From: Lottia gigantea
Taxonomy: Eukaryota; Mollusca; Gastropoda; Lottiidae
Length of the DNA: 64,000 bases
Direction: 5' to 3'
Assembly: GCF_000327385.1 (NCBI RefSeq)
Contig: NW_008707425.1
Coordinates: forward strand, 1,524,820-1,588,819
The translations under genes and the position numbers were made by a program. The notes beneath the pieces were generated by a model. That model saw nothing but the letters and a program-made list of their open reading frames with translations. It was not told where the DNA came from and did no database searches. This document shows, one piece after another, positions 33,500 to 45,075 of the stretch (its first letter is position 1; each line of letters opens with the position of its first letter).

Positions 33500-34300
33500 T
33501 ATGTAAACAAATCTGTTGTATCTAATTTTTCACATTGAAAATCTGGATTGAAACGAATTATTAATTTACCCATTTTATGTTTCTCTACAGGATTACATTA
33601 ACCTGAATTCTAGGTAACATAGAATAGACATCTCAAATAGACATAATAATGTAAATATTCAAATATAATGCATAAAATAACATTGATATTCTAAACAATG
33701 TGTAAAAACCCCAAATATTGTGCAAATCTGCATCATAATTATAGGAAAAAACCAGCTGTTCAATATTAATTAAATATATCGTCATAAGTACAATATAACT
33801 TTAATTGAATTGTGTAACCTTGCTTTGCAGTCTTGAAGGAAGGCAGCCGCCCCCCCTCGCAGCCCCGAAGGCTAGTTTTTCGGGCAAGGCATTAAAAAAA
33901 ATTTTTGAACGGCCCGATTTTATTTTTTATTTTTTTGGAATTTAAAAATTAAATCATATCTTTGCCCGAATATCCTATACTATAACTGTATTTCTTTAAA
34001 TTGATAGCCCGATCGATTCTCCTTTTAATAATATTTCATAATTCATATTATTTAAGGATCGAAATCACTGCCCGAATGTCATTCGTATGATTATATTTTA
34101 CGTATTTCAAAAATTGAAATCGCAGCCCGAAAGTAGAGTTTAGAACTTTTTTTTACACAACCAAAAAAAGGCAATTCAGGCATAGATTTCAATTTTTTTC
34201 AATAAATATTGTATGAGATACAATATTTGTTTTAAAAAAAATGAAATGTGCCCAAATTGTCTTAAATTAAGATAGTTCGGTAAGGTTTCACCTTACAAGT
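33500..34300. other. Intergenic with repeated GCCCGAA words
   Basis: Positions 33870-34135 contain several spaced GAAATC...GCCCGAA segments, a degenerate repeat of unknown origin. Reverse-complement relatives occur around 4225-4300. No gene seen. Confidence 0.35.
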
Positions 34301-34360
34301 TTACCTTGGAAAATAGATCATTTAATAATCACATTGTTTTTTTGTGTACAAATATGCACG

Positions 34361-34434
34361 CTGCCATGAAAATGTTTGCGTACGAAGGGGCGAATCGTTT
34401 GCCCATAGCTGTCCCTGAAGTTTGTAAATATGTT
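34361..34434 (-). repeat. Inverted 74-bp copy of Penelope RT sequence
   Basis: Reverse complement of 35880-35953, part of the RT domain, with only a few mismatches. It lies about 450 bp upstream of the RT frame. Inverted or rearranged 5' segments are known in Penelope-like elements. Confidence 0.8.
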
Positions 34435-34821
34435 ATCCATCACATACAGTCAATTCTGGAATCATACGACCATGATCCCAAACCTACTACCGTTATTCTT
34501 CATGTAAGCCTCATCAACCGAGATCAGCTACCAAAGACCTCCTTTAACCAAGCCCAGAAATAAATCGCTACAGCCAACAAAACCTTCCCAAACTCCAAGA
34601 TCCTCTTCACATGTATACCCATTTCAAATAAAATCTCGAAGAAAGCACAACAGAACCCTCAGCACCCTCAACAACATGATGATAGAGTCAAGTATCAACA
34701 GCACAACAATCTTACCACCCTACGAAGAAGAATTCGAAACAGTTGATAATCTTAATTGGTCTCCAGAAACAGCAAACAGTATCTATTTGTTTTGGATACA
34801 CCAGCTTCAAGCATCGAGTAA

Positions 34822-36963
34822 GTCTTTAAACTAATTACTGGGGATAAAAATACTGAGAGGCCACCGCTAGGCCAAACTGTAGTTAACTTGAGCCGCAAAA
34901 TTCTCACACCCCTTCAGCATTCAATCTTAGACCGTGGACTTAAGTTTATTCCCACACCAAAGATAGCTAACTTGAATTATCTCCGACCATCCATTGAACG
35001 ATTTCAACGAAATCTTAGCTGCACATATTTTTTTCGAAACCACCCCCCACGTGGTGCTAGAACAATGTTTATTCCTAAATCCACGTGGACACCCCCTCAG
35101 GCCGCCATCCATCCTGAAATATTGAAAGCATTTGCGAGTATGAATAGCCAAACAGTGAACCTTTCCATAACACACGAAAAGCCTAATCTCACACGAGTGG
35201 AACGTGAAGCGTTAAACTTACTTAAGAAAGACGATAGCATTGTTATTAAAAAGAGTGACAAAGGTTCATGTTGTGTCATTCTGAATAGGGAGGATTACGT
35301 TTCAGAAGCAGAGAATCAACTGAATAATCCTAAACATTATGCCATTTCACCGAAACCAATTTTCAAAGAAACTGCTAACATGATTAATAATGTTCTTGCC
35401 GATTTAGTCAAAACTAGTTATCTCAAACAGAAACAATATGTCTATCTGTCTGCCAAACCTGATTGTCGAGAGAGACATTTGTACACTTTGCCTAAAATCC
35501 ATAAGAATCCAACCAAGGAGTGGTTTATCTCGAATAAAATCCCTAAAGGCCGCCCGATTATATCTGACTGTGATAGTGAGTCATATGCAGTGTCAGAATA
35601 CATTGATCATTTCTTACTACCTCTAGCATGCCAACATCGCGCCTACCTTAAAGACACAGCCGATTTTGTCAATAAAATAAAAAATCTTCGAGTTCCCTCT
35701 AATGCTATTTTAATTTCTATCGACGTTTCTTCTATGTATACCAATATCGATAACACTACTGGTTTAACGGCAGTTCGTAAAGCTTTTAATAGAAACCCAG
35801 ATCCAAACAGACCCGACGATGCAATTCTACAGCTTTTAGAGATTTGTCTTAATCGAAACGATTTCACATTTAATGGTAAAACATATTTACAAACTTCAGG
35901 GAAAGCAATGGGCAAACGATTCGCCCCTTCGTACGCAAACCTTTTCATGGCAGAGTGGGAACGTGAGGTGTTGCCCCTCTGTCCATTTGACCCACTTTTT
36001 TACGGACGCTTTTTGGATGACATTTTTATGGTTTGGACTTATTCTATCGAACAGTTTTGGGAATTCTTTGAAATTCTCAACAACCACCATCCTTCTATCA
36101 AACTAACCGCAAACGTGAGTGACAAAAGCATAGACTTTCTCGATACCACAGTCTTTAAGGGAGATTCCATGGCAGAAACAAATAAACTGGATATTAAAGT
36201 GTATTTCAAAGAAACTGATACTCATCAACTCTTGCACAAGAGCTCCTTTCACCCAAAACATACCTTTTCTGGTATAATTAAGTCACAAGTTTTACGATTT
36301 CATCAAATTTGTACAAGATCTTCTGATTTCAACCAGTTAAGAAGTGCTCCATGTTTGTCCAGTAGATGCAAAACATGTCCCTTTATATCAGAAACTCATT
36401 ATTTTGTTAGCAACTCTACGAATAAAAGGTACCCGATCCAGGAACATCTAACATGTGAACATTCGAATGTAATATATTTAATTTCATGCAAGAAATGCCC
36501 CAAACAATATGTAGGAGAAACTAAGAATAATTTACGAACTCGCTTTAATGCTCATAGGTCAGACATCAAATTAAAGAAAGACAAGCCTGTTTCTAATCAT
36601 TTCAACCTCGACGACCATTCAATAGACGATCTCACCCTAATCCCAATTGAGCGTATAGAAATTGACTTGCCCGAAGATGAAACTACCAAATTCCGTCAAT
36701 CTAGGGAGGCCCATTGGATTGAGACATTGAATACAGCAAGACCTATAGGACTAAATATCCATCATAATGTAGGCATAGCACCCTTTGTTGTCCCGTTTAA
36801 TACAACCAGCAATCGAGCAAGCAAGATAGTTCATGCCCACTATAAGAGCCTTCAAGAGAAATTCCCCCATGTCTATAAGCAGAAAATGATAGTTGCATAT
36901 TCAAAAAATAAGAACTTAAATGATAATATTGTTCATAGTAAACTAAAAACAATCAGTACATAA
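34822..36963 (+). CDS. Penelope reverse transcriptase with GIY-YIG endonuclease
   Basis: Single-chain retroelement enzyme that copies its RNA and nicks DNA. The frame is open from about 34822 without an ATG near its start; KLITGDKNTERPPLGQTVVN precedes NLSRKILTPLQHSILDRGL, and a GT-AG intron or upstream exon could supply the start. Roughly 700 residues. RT motifs: KSDKGSCCVILNREDY, LPKIHKNP, GRPIISDCDS, ISIDVSSMYTNI, GKAMGKRFAPSYANLFMAEW, and the catalytic YGRFLDDIFMVW. A Cys-containing linker (SRCKTCPF) leads to the endonuclease: NVIYLISCKKCPKQYVGE and NLRTRFNAHR, the GIY-YIG core (here IY...YVGE...R). The frame has no internal stop, so this copy may be recent. Confidence 0.88.
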   Translation, partial: VFKLITGDKNTERPPLGQTVVNLSRKILTPLQHSILDRGLKFIPTPKIANLNYLRPSIERFQRNLSCTYFFRNHPPRGARTMFIPKSTWTPPQAAIHPEILKAFASMNSQTVNLSITHEKPNLTRVEREALNLLKKDDSIVIKKSDKGSCCVILNREDYVSEAENQLNNPKHYAISPKPIFKETANMINNVLADLVKTSYLKQKQYVYLSAKPDCRERHLYTLPKIHKNPTKEWFISNKIPKGRPIISDCDSESYAVSEYIDHFLLPLACQHRAYLKDTADFVNKIKNLRVPSNAILISIDVSSMYTNIDNTTGLTAVRKAFNRNPDPNRPDDAILQLLEICLNRNDFTFNGKTYLQTSGKAMGKRFAPSYANLFMAEWEREVLPLCPFDPLFYGRFLDDIFMVWTYSIEQFWEFFEILNNHHPSIKLTANVSDKSIDFLDTTVFKGDSMAETNKLDIKVYFKETDTHQLLHKSSFHPKHTFSGIIKSQVLRFHQICTRSSDFNQLRSAPCLSSRCKTCPFISETHYFVSNSTNKRYPIQEHLTCEHSNVIYLISCKKCPKQYVGETKNNLRTRFNAHRSDIKLKKDKPVSNHFNLDDHSIDDLTLIPIERIEIDLPEDETTKFRQSREAHWIETLNTARPIGLNIHHNVGIAPFVVPFNTTSNRASKIVHAHYKSLQEKFPHVYKQKMIVAYSKNKNLNDNIVHSKLKTIST

Positions 36964-36977
36964 CAGATACTATACTT

Positions 36978-36994
36978 CTCGCCCATCGGGCGAG
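36978..36994 (+). other. Perfect 3' hairpin of the Penelope element
   Basis: 7-bp stem CTCGCCC/GGGCGAG with a 3-nt loop, 15 nt after the stop codon. The stem is identical in copy 2 (43991-44007), where the loop differs; one arm is altered in copy 3. It could be a 3' RNA structure recognised by the element's enzyme. Confidence 0.7.
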
Positions 36995-37133
36995 TTATTT
37001 TTTCTAATTTCAGATCAGAATAAGAACAGAAGAAAACCCAATATCAAGACCCTTAATCCTAATTTCTAAATAAAGTGTCTGCTCCACCCTAGGCCTGTAC
37101 ATTTGGGAGAATCAAACCCTCCCTTCCCCGAAA

Positions 37134-38280
37134 TCAAGTATACCGCCCATAAATAATATGCAATTTTTTTTTTCAAAATATTACTTTTGACCTCTTTTTG
37201 AGTTTGGTACATATATGGCACAATGGGCATTTGCTTCATAAAATTTGTTAAAAGTGCGTTGGAAAGCAAAATTTAGATTCAAAATTCTTCTTCAACATGA
37301 TTAAAAATTACACGTAACACATGTAGACAAATCAATTGTAGTATCATTTAAATTTAAAATTCAAAAACAGTCCGCTTCCAACAGTCAAAATGTCATTAGT
37401 AGTATGCTTTATTGGAAATTTTGTAGCAATTGTGATCTTTGTGTAACATGATGAAAATCCTACAAAAGAAATAGTCCAGTCAATCTATGATAATATAACA
37501 TCAAACCCAAAACAAATTGCAAAAGAATTTTTTAAAGCATTTTTGAATTCAACAATACATTATATCTCACAAGAAAAAAGTCCCCATGGATATTTCAATG
37601 CTAACTTGAAAAAAATTCAACAATACTGAGACCTACATTGAATCAATTTATGAAAATACGAGTTTGGAAGATATGGACCACTTAGCTTTAAATTATTAAT
37701 AATTTGAGAGATAATCATTTCATTTAACTATTAAATTCGATAATGTAAAGTAAAGAGAGTAAAAAAAAAAAAAAAACCAAACCAATTTTTGGGAAATAAT
37801 TATGTGACGTCATACACAATAGTTATCTCCCTTTGATATTCATGCGTATGACGGATAACTTCGAATGTACATGCATTTTACTCATTTTAGTATCCATCTT
37901 AGACTTAATTACAAATTCGCAACAATGAACAAATAGAATAATTAATAAACAACTTTTGTATTCAGTGTTGCCATGGTAACCGTTTTTTATCTTAAGATGT
38001 TTTTGGTGATTTTGAAAGTATTGATCTAGAAGGCATAGCATTTATTTTGAAATAAATGTGGCATTCTAAAAAGTTTACAAAGAAAATCAAAAGGGAAGGA
38101 AATAACCAAAATGTGTTACCATGGAAACAGCTGAATTTAAAGGAAGTCAATCGTGTAAATATGTACAGTTGGTAGAACTGGCAGAATTTGCACTTTTTGT
38201 GGGATGGGTTAGGTTAGCTAAGGAAAATGCATTACTAAACGTCTAATTTACTTTAAAAGCCTGTAAGCAAGGATCACCGG
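37134..38280. other. Intergenic, no gene seen
   Basis: AT-rich sequence. GTGACGTCATACACAATAGT followed by TATCTCCCTTT at about 37803-37835 resembles a motif frequent in mollusc repeats. No coding recognised. Confidence 0.35.
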
Positions 38281-38287
38281 CAGAAAA

Positions 38288-40543
38288 TTAGTTTGTATCC
38301 GTATCTAATTCATCACTACCAGAATTAGTACAACTTAGTCTTTTACAATGTCCACAAGAAGATGTGCATTCCAGACCATGCTTTCGACAATTACAGCGTC
38401 TATTATCACAGCCTTTCTTGCAATTACACCTAATTACATTCAGAAGTTGTTCTGGAGCTGGTCCATCATGGTTGGCGCAAACATATTATCAGAAAGATGC
38501 CAGCCCCAATCAATAGGATTCATCCCATTATCGACAGTTTTCCATTGCTGGATTTGAAGATAACTTCTCAGGCTGTGAAATTTGGCTGCTGATGAGGTAG
38601 GAGGGAGAGAATGTATTTCGACCACGGATGCAATATGGGTATTGACTTTAGTTCGAAATTTCTGATGGCGTAAACTGTTTAAATTATCAATTTCTTGGCC
38701 GTTGTAAATAGAGAGTAGTATCTGTTCTCCAGTTGTTATAACATCTGACTTTGTTTCTGCACCATCAAAACGCTTAGCTTGTTCACGGAAATGTTTGTTA
38801 AATATCAACTTCTTTAAAACAGAACCCTTTCCAATGCCAAATAGTCTTGATGTTGTATCGCAACCAGTTATAGAATGTAAAAACGGCAATAATTCACATA
38901 CTTCCTGTCCCAAGACACATTTTGGCCTTTTGATGTCCCAAATTTTTACTATTTGCGTTGTTTTTGTTTCGGATTTTAAAAAGATATCCTGTGCACCCAA
39001 ATCAGCGTAGAAGCAAAGTAAAACAAGAAGGTCAGTATCGTCACCAATAAGGACAGTAGGGGAGGCAATGGAGCATTGTACTGCATTTTTAACAATAAGA
39101 ACATCAGCATCTCCATCTGAATGAAAAGTTTTACACCCATTTTCCTCGAGATGTTTGGATAGAAGATCGATGAACGCTTGCTTATTCACACCATTAGATA
39201 AAAAATGATCCCTTTTTGAAGAACATGGGGTACTCTCAGAAAACGAAACCTTGGTACCCACTACTACTCTTGATCTTCTTAAATGTGCAGCATCCTTAGT
39301 GGTAGGACCTGATGCGTAACCATCAAAGACGATGACCGCTTTATCATATTTGCGATTGACAAAGTCAACATACATCTCGCAAATTTTCTGGAAAGTGCAA
39401 CTTCGAGGCCATGGAATCCGATGAAGCAATGATCCACCATCCAAAACATACCGGACATCATTTGACTCTGGTAGATTTGGGGCAGAACAATCACCAAGCG
39501 ACCAGATAGCTTCAGCAAGGGGGGGTTTCAGAGCTGCTCTCATAGAACCAGAACTGTCAAATATAGATGAAGGAAAACTACTCGATTCGTAGGAAAATAT
39601 GGCCGTTAAATCATCAAACATTCCGTCAGCAGCAGTGATTAGTCTCTGAAAAAGTAACTGTGGGCTAACGACAACTTGTTAACCGTCGATTTTTAGAGCA
39701 GACCTAGGACTCATAGTTACAACTTGAGAACTTCTTTTAAATTGAACCTTGAACACATTTTGCACATTAAGAGATTGTTTGATTTTATCCCCCACTGCTT
39801 CTGTTCGGTGGACATCTACTTCTGCCGTAGCGGTTACACCCGTTTCAATATTCCTTACAGATTCATCTTGACGAAATGGATTTCGTTCGTATAGGAAAGA
39901 CAAAATTGTGTTGGTATCTTTGGTGTCACGATCTCTTCGTGCTGTAGTATGTTCTTTATGTTGAAGACTGGTGCTGAAGCTTGTACCTGTAAACTGTTGA
40001 ATTGCGGCGTTTACACTCGCACATGCTGGCATGGACATCAACCACTGCAATCTCTGTACCTCAGACATACCTTTACCTCTTGTCAGTCCACCAGTTGTTT
40101 TGACACTACGCATCAGGGTCTGTTCAATGATGAGATCGGTTGAAAGGCCTGCCCAATATCGGTCGTTTCGACGAATGACATGGTATCCGGATGAAAATTG
40201 GGAATATACCTTTGGTTATTTCTGTTCTAAATCATCTAAACATCTGTTGGAGATAGACATAAGCTGATTTCAAGTATAAATTGTGTCCTGTGGCAGCAAG
40301 ATAAGGTAGCATCTGCTGTACAGACTGTAGATGTAAATTGCAATTGCCAGTTCTTTCCGCTTATACAAGACATATCACTTGGGTTCATGTCAATCATAGG
40401 TAAAAATGTTACTGTCGATCTGCCTGGAAACTGTGATTGCATGAATCCTGGCCAACTGAGAACGGGTGATTTTAGTGGACTTGTTATCTTTAATAAAATT
40501 TCAAAATTATCTGTTCTGTCAGCTCCCCGCGTAGTCCTTAACT
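38288..40543 (-). pseudogene. FEN1/XPG-like nuclease with CXC-like tail, decayed copy
   Basis: Member of an uncharacterised invertebrate multigene family. The first visible exon starts at 40543 after CACTTACAG and reads ELRTTRGADRTDNFEILLKI and TFLPMIDMNPSDMSCI. An internal deletion near 40361 is followed by LHLQSVQQMLPYLAATGHN, then RRNDRYWAGLSTDLIIEQTL. The C-terminal part (39621-38440, 393 aa) has FEN1/XPG-like acidic motifs: VIVFDGY, SDGDADVLIV, IGDDTDLLVLL, and GCDTTSRLFGIGKGSVLKKL, matching the H3TH-type GCDY..GIG. The tail RCNCKKGCDNRRCNCRKHGL, then CTSSCGHCK, resembles a CXC DNA-binding motif. Lesions: frameshift near 40205, in-frame TAA near 39680, frameshift near 38465. Nuclease activity and cellular role are inference from motifs. 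Confidence 0.65.
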
Positions 40544-40560
40544 CTGTAAGTGTGAGTTAG

Positions 40561-40706
40561 TATTTTTCGTTTTTTTTTTTTTTTTTTAAATATTCCGAAT
40601 TAAATTTTTAAATATGGTTTCACCATATCTCCGTAGAACTCGATAATTGTCGATATAACGACGTCGTTAACAAATAACAAGAACTTTTCCCTTAAGTATG
40701 GTGGTC
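40561..40706. other. Low-complexity sequence before the gap
   Basis: Poly-T (about 17) near 40570, then AT-rich sequence. Upstream exons of the nuclease-like gene would lie on this side but cannot be seen. Confidence 0.4.
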
Positions 40707-40843
40707 NNNNNNNNNNNNNNNNNNNNNNNNNNNNNNNNNNNNNNNNNNNNNNNNNNNNNNNNNNNNNNNNNNNNNNNNNNNNNNNNNNNNNNNNNNNNNN
40801 NNNNNNNNNNNNNNNNNNNNNNNNNNNNNNNNNNNNNNNNNNN
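40707..40843. other. Assembly gap (N) followed by poly-G
   Basis: 137 unknown bases, followed by 18 G residues. Homopolymer and gap suggest a sequencing-difficult tract. Any frame crossing it is meaningless. Confidence 0.98.
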
Positions 40844-40861
40844 GGGGGGGGGGGGGGGGGG

Positions 40862-41422
40862 CGTACGCAGAATTTATTCAAAAAGGGGTCATGGGTGGGA
40901 TGCTATTATACATGGATTATATTTTAAAGTATTAATTTATGCTAGTTGAAATAAATCCAGTTGTAATCAGTGAAATAAAAGATGATTTTAAGCACTATTT
41001 GATTATACGATTTTACTACAAATGCCCATAATTGTTCCATATAATTATGTACCATCATTTTTTGTGCGTTTCCCATAAAAAGTTTTTTTTACCATTTCCA
41101 TAATAAAGTCTGCCATGATGGTCTAGGACATATGTTTTGTGTTTATAGACCAAATCCATAAGTCAAAATCAATATCAAAATAATCATTTTGGTGAAGAAA
41201 CATTATAAAAAATTGTAATTATGCCTGTCTGATACCCTTTCAAGATCAGCATTGCAGAGTATTCTCCCTTGATAGTTAAACTCCATGCAATTGTGCCTAG
41301 ATAACACAGACTAGGCTAATATTTGTAAACAAACTATTAAGGGGTCAAATAATTCTATTTTTAGACTACGGCGGCTGGTTTGGTAACGTGGTACATATAT
41401 GTACCGGTGGGCATTTAAGGGT
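40862..41422. other. Intergenic, no gene seen
   Basis: AT-rich sequence. The palindrome GTACATATATGTAC is at about 41389-41402, close to a GGGTTAA (about 41417) that looks like one end of a TTAA-type transposon, but no partner end was found. Confidence 0.35.
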
Positions 41423-44143
41423 TAAACTTACTTAAAGACGATAGAATTGTTATTAAAAAGAGTGACAAAGGTTCATGTTGTGTCATTCTGAATAGGGAGG
41501 ATTATGTTTCAGAAGCAGAGAATCAACTGAATAATCCTAAACATTATGCCATTTTACCGAAACCAATTTTCAAAGAAACTGCTAACACGATTAGCAATAT
41601 TCTTGCCGATTTAGTCAAAACTAGTTATCTTAAACAGAAACAATATGTCTGCCAAACCTGATTGTCACTTTGCCTAAAATCTATAAATTCCAACCAAGGA
41701 GTGGTTTATCTCGAATAAAATCCCTAAAGGCCGTCCGATTATATCTGACCGTGGTAGTGAGTCCTATGCAGTGTCAGAATACATTGATCATTTCGTGCTA
41801 CCTCTAGCATGTTAACATCGCGCCTACCTTAAAGACACAACCGATTTTGTCAATAAAGTAAAAAAATTTCGAGTTCCCTCTAATGCTATTTTAATTTCTA
41901 TTGACGTTTCTTCTATGCATACTAATATCGATAACACTACTGGTTTAACGGCAGTTCGTAAAGCTTTTAATGGAAACCCAGATCCAAACAGACCCAACGA
42001 TGCAATTCTACAGCTTTTAGAGATTTGTCTTAGTCGAAACGATTTCACATTTAATGGTAAAACATATTTACAAACTTCAGGGACAGCTTTGGGCAAACGA
42101 TTCACCCCTTCGTACGCAAACCTTTTCATAGCAGAGTGGGAACGTGAGGTGTTGCCTCTGTCCATTTGACCCACTTACGGACGCTTTTTGGGACATTTGT
42201 ATGGTTTGGACTTATTCTATCGAACAGTTTTGGGAATTCTTTGAAACAATACCACCATCCTTCTATCAAACTAACCACAAACGTGAGTGACAAAAGCATA
42301 GACTTTCTCGATACCACAGTCTTTTAGGGAGATGCCATAGCAGAAACAAATAAACTGGATATTAAAGTGTATTTCAAAGAAACTGATACTCATCAACTCT
42401 TGCACAAGAGCTCCTTTCACCCAAAGCATACCTTTTCTGGTATAATTAAGTCACAAGTTTTACGATTTCATCTAATTTGCACAAGATCTTCTGATTTCAA
42501 CCAAGTCTGTACGATTGTTTTCTCAAAACTGAAAGAGCGTGAGTGCTCTAAACGATATTTACGAAACATAAAAAATTCCACATTAGTGTTATAGGGTGGC
42601 CTGGGGTAGTTTAAATAACCAGATAAGGTTTCTTTTATGGTTTTATTATAGATGAAAACAGAAAGCAAAATCCCTGCAATACACAAATATAACAATTATA
42701 TACAATTATAAAATATAGCAAATACAAATACAAATACAAATAAAATACAAATCTTTACAATAAACGAAATTGCCAACTGTAAAACCTAATGCATTAATAT
42801 TTGAAATAAATAATTATGCAATGTGATATACATTTATAATACATAGGTTGTAAATAAATCCAAAGTGGGGTTTAAAGATGAATATAAGTATAACACCTTA
42901 TTACTACCACACAACTTATTCCTGAAAACTTACTATAATTACTAATAATATTCTTTAATTTTATACTTAAACTTATACTTATAAAACACTTTAACATACC
43001 TCTAAACTATATCCAATAGAATCCAGATTACCATATGAAATTCAAACACATCAATTTGGTGACAGTACAAACTGACTTGACTATACAAAAGCTAGGTAAC
43101 TAATGACTCTGTATCCAGGTATCCCAATACCCCAAAAGAATGTAACAACAAGGTGATGAAAGATCACTGAACAGAGTTTGTAGAATTAAACTCAAGAAGA
43201 AATAAGAAGAGTAAGAGAGAAAATAGAAAGTGAGAACAAATTAGGAGATTAGTAATAAGTGTTTGCTGTAAAGATAAATCATTCATTAACATTAAAGTCA
43301 CATTCTCTCATACTATAACATTAGCACGAATAGCAGCTAAAAACAGGCTTCATGCCGAAGTACCTCCAGGTTTAAGAAGTGCTCCATGTTTGTCCAGTAG
43401 ATGCAAAACATGTCCCTTTATATCAGAAACTCATTATTTTGTAAGCAACTCTACGAATAAAAGGTACCCGATCCAGGAACATCTAACATGTGAACATTCG
43501 AATGTAATATATTTCATTTCAATATGTAGGAGAAACTAAGATTAATTTACGTACTTGTTCTAATGCTCATAGGTCGGATCAAATTAAAGAAAGACAAGCC
43601 TGTTTCTAATCATTTCAACCTCGACGACCATTCAATAGACGATCTCACCCTAATACCAATTGAGCGCATAGAAATTGACTTGCCCGAAGATGAAACTACC
43701 AAATTCCGTCAATCAAGGGAAGCCCATTGGATTGAGACATTGAATACAGCAAGACTTATAGGACTAAATATTCACCATAATGTAGGCATAGCACCCTTTT
43801 TTGTCCCGTTCAATACAACCAGCAATCAAGCAAGCAAGATAATTCATGCCCACTATAAGAGCCTTCAAGAGAAATTCCCCCATGTCTATAAGCAGAAAAT
43901 GATAGTTGCATATTCAAAAAATAAGAACTTAAATGATAATATTGTTCATAGTAAACTAAAAACAATCAGTACATAACAGATACTATACTTCTCGCCCATT
44001 GGGCGAGTTATTTTTTCTAATTTCAGATCAGAATAAGAACAGAAGAAAACCCAATATCAAGACCCTTAATCCTGATTTCTAAATAAAGTGTCTGCTCCAC
44101 CCTAGGCCTGTACATTTGGGAGAATCAAACCCTCCCTTCCCCG
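41423..44143 (+). mobile_element. Penelope-like element, copy 2, truncated and interrupted
   Basis: Closely related to 35211-37133. Begins inside the RT (KLT-type KDDR region) and ends with the shared CCCTTCCCCGAA. An unrelated ~867-bp stretch (42505-43371) divides it between the RT and the Cys linker. Coding is disrupted: frame changes lie near 41650-41690, 42165-42185 and 42245, with in-frame stops near 41813 and 42326 and others around 43515-43575. The GIY-YIG C-terminal frame (43563-43976) and the 3' hairpin are preserved. It is 5'-truncated relative to copy 1. Confidence 0.8.
42505..43371. mobile_element. Unidentified insertion in Penelope copy 2
   Basis: This AT-rich, non-coding stretch is absent from copy 1, where flanking sequence is contiguous (CAACCAG/TTAAGAAGTG). 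CCA occurs at both borders and might be a 3-bp duplication. It includes an (AATAC)n tract near 42717-42750. No terminal inverted repeats or known family recognised. Confidence 0.5.
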
Positions 44144-45028
44144 AAAACTAATATGGCTATACGACCGGTTAAAATTCTCCCCAAGCTCCAATAACAAATC
44201 TCCGTTTGTCGGTTAAGGCTTACCATAGACAGAAAACAGTATGAAATATGAGAATAAAATATTGTTTACAACAAAACCCGTTTTGAAGCTGATATTCAAA
44301 TGAAAAAGAAATCGGCAAAATGTGGATTACCGATAATGTGAAGAAAGTAGTCTTGAATATTAATTTTTCAATACGTCATTTTTACAAGATACAGCCAAGC
44401 CAAAAAATTTCCGATTTTCCATCCTTGACCCCCAGTAATTCAGGCATTTAACCAATATTGTTTGGGATTTGGCCGATAAAAATTTGCTGAATCATCCACA
44501 TCGTGACTATAACCAATAATTCTGCTCCGAAGATTATAGCTACAGTTTTTATTGGTTGAGAAGCGTCAGTTATTGGCCCAATAGTGAAATTAGGCCTGTG
44601 TGTTTGGGCTATGTGTCTATTTATAGGTCTACTAATGCGTACAAACATGTTATCATGGACGTAAAGGTTGTAGTAGAAGAGGTTATTTCATTACTGTTAT
44701 TAATATTGCAACATTGTTAACAGTTATTTTATATTATTTCATTCATTTATTCAAAACAATACTGATACAATATTGCAACGATATTATCAAATATGTAAAT
44801 AGTTTGGCTGTGTTAAAACTTGTTGGACCAACTATTCACATAAAGTTTATTCCAACGCATAGATTTTTCATGAAAACCAATGATTTATTTATTTTGCATT
44901 AATCATTAATGAGGGTAAGATAGGCCTGCTTGGAACAGAAAAAGAAATTCCAGACCCATGGCAAAATCCAATCCAGTTCGAAAATACCTTTGAACTGCAG
45001 GTCACAAGATTTGTTACTATAATTTCAG
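44144..45028. other. Intergenic, no gene seen
   Basis: AT-rich sequence between the Penelope copy and a possible small exon. No coding recognised. Confidence 0.35.
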
Positions 45029-45029
45029 A

Positions 45030-45075
45030 TGGATCTCAATACTTTTGACGAGTTCTGTGGAGGAGATCCTTTATG
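45030..45075 (+). CDS. Possible small first coding exon
   Basis: TAATTTCAG directly precedes ATG, the frame reads MDLNTFDEFCGGDPLW, and GTAAGTTG follows. Acceptor, start and strong donor fit a short exon of a plus-strand host gene whose remaining exons are outside or unrecognised. Such a combination can arise by chance, so this is only a candidate. Confidence 0.25.

Larger units (their letters stand above)
34361..37133 (+). mobile_element. Penelope-like element, copy 1 (most complete)
   Basis: Comprises the inverted RT-derived segment, an upstream region of unclear coding, the long RT plus GIY-YIG frame, a 3' region with a perfect hairpin (CTCGCCC/GGGCGAG, 36978-36994), and a 3' end at CCCTTCCCCGAAA that is shared by all four copies in the window. 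No clear target duplication was identified. The 5' boundary is uncertain. Confidence 0.8.

Noticed and set aside
34306-34563. 85-residue plus-strand frame beginning MENRSFNN
   Set aside because: Its central part (MKMFAYEGANRLPIAVPEV) is the antisense translation of Penelope RT sequence in the inverted 74-bp segment, not a gene.
36960-37140. Hammerhead ribozyme in the Penelope 3' region
   Set aside because: Some Penelope-like elements carry one, but no CTGATGA core with a paired GAAA was found by reading this stretch; only a simple hairpin is present.
40600-40949. Reading frames spanning the N tract on both strands
   Set aside because: They exist only because unknown bases translate as X; the flanking poly-G gives spurious Gly/Pro runs.
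41405-41430. Left partner of the piggyBac end at 51056
   Set aside because: The GGGTTAA here has the same orientation as the one at 51050-51060, not the opposite one a pair requires.
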